Positions 5,775 through 6,025 of a stretch of 6,025 bases of DNA are shown here, piece after piece. The notes under the pieces are model-generated. The model worked only from the letters and a program-made list of their open reading frames with translations. It searched no databases and had not been told where the DNA came from. The translations under genes were made by a program, and so were the position numbers. The DNA is from Cyanobacteria bacterium UBA11153 (lineage in GTDB: Bacteria > Cyanobacteriota > Cyanobacteriia > Cyanobacteriales > Coleofasciculaceae), in assembly GCA_003511885.1 (NCBI GenBank), contig DOIX01000306.1, positions 13,290-19,314 of the forward strand, written 5' to 3'. Within the stretch, counting starts at the first letter, position 1, and every line of letters begins with the position of its first letter.

Positions 5775-6025
5775 TTGGTACAAAACTCGCCCTCTCCACC
5801 GATTAACCGCCTACTAAAAATCGCTATAATTGAAGTAGTTTCTCAAACTTATCGTAATGAATATAGCGATAAGTTGATAGAATATCAAGATTTAGGGGCA
5901 CTTTATTATGTCATTTATTCTTCCCGTTGTCGTCGCAAACCCCATTTAGAGATATACAAATTAGTCAATGGCAAATACGAGTTACAGCAGGGTAATCCAG
6001 TTTGGCTACCGGAAATTGGTTTAGG
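5775..6025 (+). pseudogene. 5'-truncated Uma2-family (PD-(D/E)XK-like) remnant, runs off the window
   Basis: From a stop at 5742-5744 the frame stays open to the window end. Positions from about 5820 encode IAIIEVVSQTYRNEY, then DKLIEYQDLGALYYVIY, KPHLEIYKLVNGKYEL and WLPEIGLG. This is the C-terminal half of the Uma2 (formerly DUF820) family, which is greatly expanded in cyanobacteria and has a PD-(D/E)XK nuclease-like fold. The Glu of IEVVS and the Lys of SDK would be the second and third active-site residues. The first Asp motif and the roughly 100 residues before it are absent: only about 180 bases separate this from the permease, and no other frame there shows them. The only start-like codon upstream is TTG 5775, without a Shine-Dalgarno. 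Most likely a decayed or truncated gene; a short expressed protein is possible. Feature start is the TTG, not a proven start. Confidence 0.6.

Noticed and set aside
5825..5830. Perfect TATAAT on the + strand
   Set aside because: It falls in the Uma2 reading frame (codons for Ala-Ile-Ile), has no -35 box 16-18 bases upstream and has no suitable in-frame start after it.

Overview
The window looks like chromosomal DNA of a filamentous, Oscillatoria/Microcoleus-type cyanobacterium. The signs are four copies of the HIP1 octamer GCGATCGC, dispersed heptamer repeats of two kinds (CCCCTAG-type and AGTTGA-type), and gene families typical of that group. The lineage is an inference from these features; no marker gene is present.

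Layout. Positions 1-500 are non-coding and rich in structure: CCCCTAG-type repeats, several short perfect inverted repeats, an 11-bp hairpin overlapping a competing one, and a 39-nt pure pyrimidine tract with mirror symmetry. Positions 501-3947 (+) encode an 1148-residue protein. It carries an N-terminal export signal, a filamentous-haemagglutinin/TPS secretion domain, a long beta-helix-like region, a Pro-rich linker and a C-terminal CHAT (caspase-like) peptidase domain with an apparent His991/Cys1034 dyad. Positions 4024-5637 (-) encode a 537-residue polytopic membrane protein of the NCS2 nucleobase-permease superfamily. The two genes converge on a 76-bp spacer made almost entirely of heptamer repeats folding as a 15-bp stem. 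The repeats supply both stop codons and probably act as a two-way terminator. From about 5745 to the window end lies the C-terminal half of a Uma2-family (PD-(D/E)XK-like) protein whose N-terminal half is missing. It is most likely a 5'-truncated remnant and runs off the window.

The genes do not form an operon and no functional link between them is evident. The most interesting object is the secreted TPS-CHAT fusion. After signal cleavage its only cysteine is the predicted catalytic one. Its coding sequence switches base skew sharply twice, which suggests a mosaic history. No complete new multi-gene system (CRISPR, toxin-antitoxin pair, phage or transposon) can be supported from this sequence.
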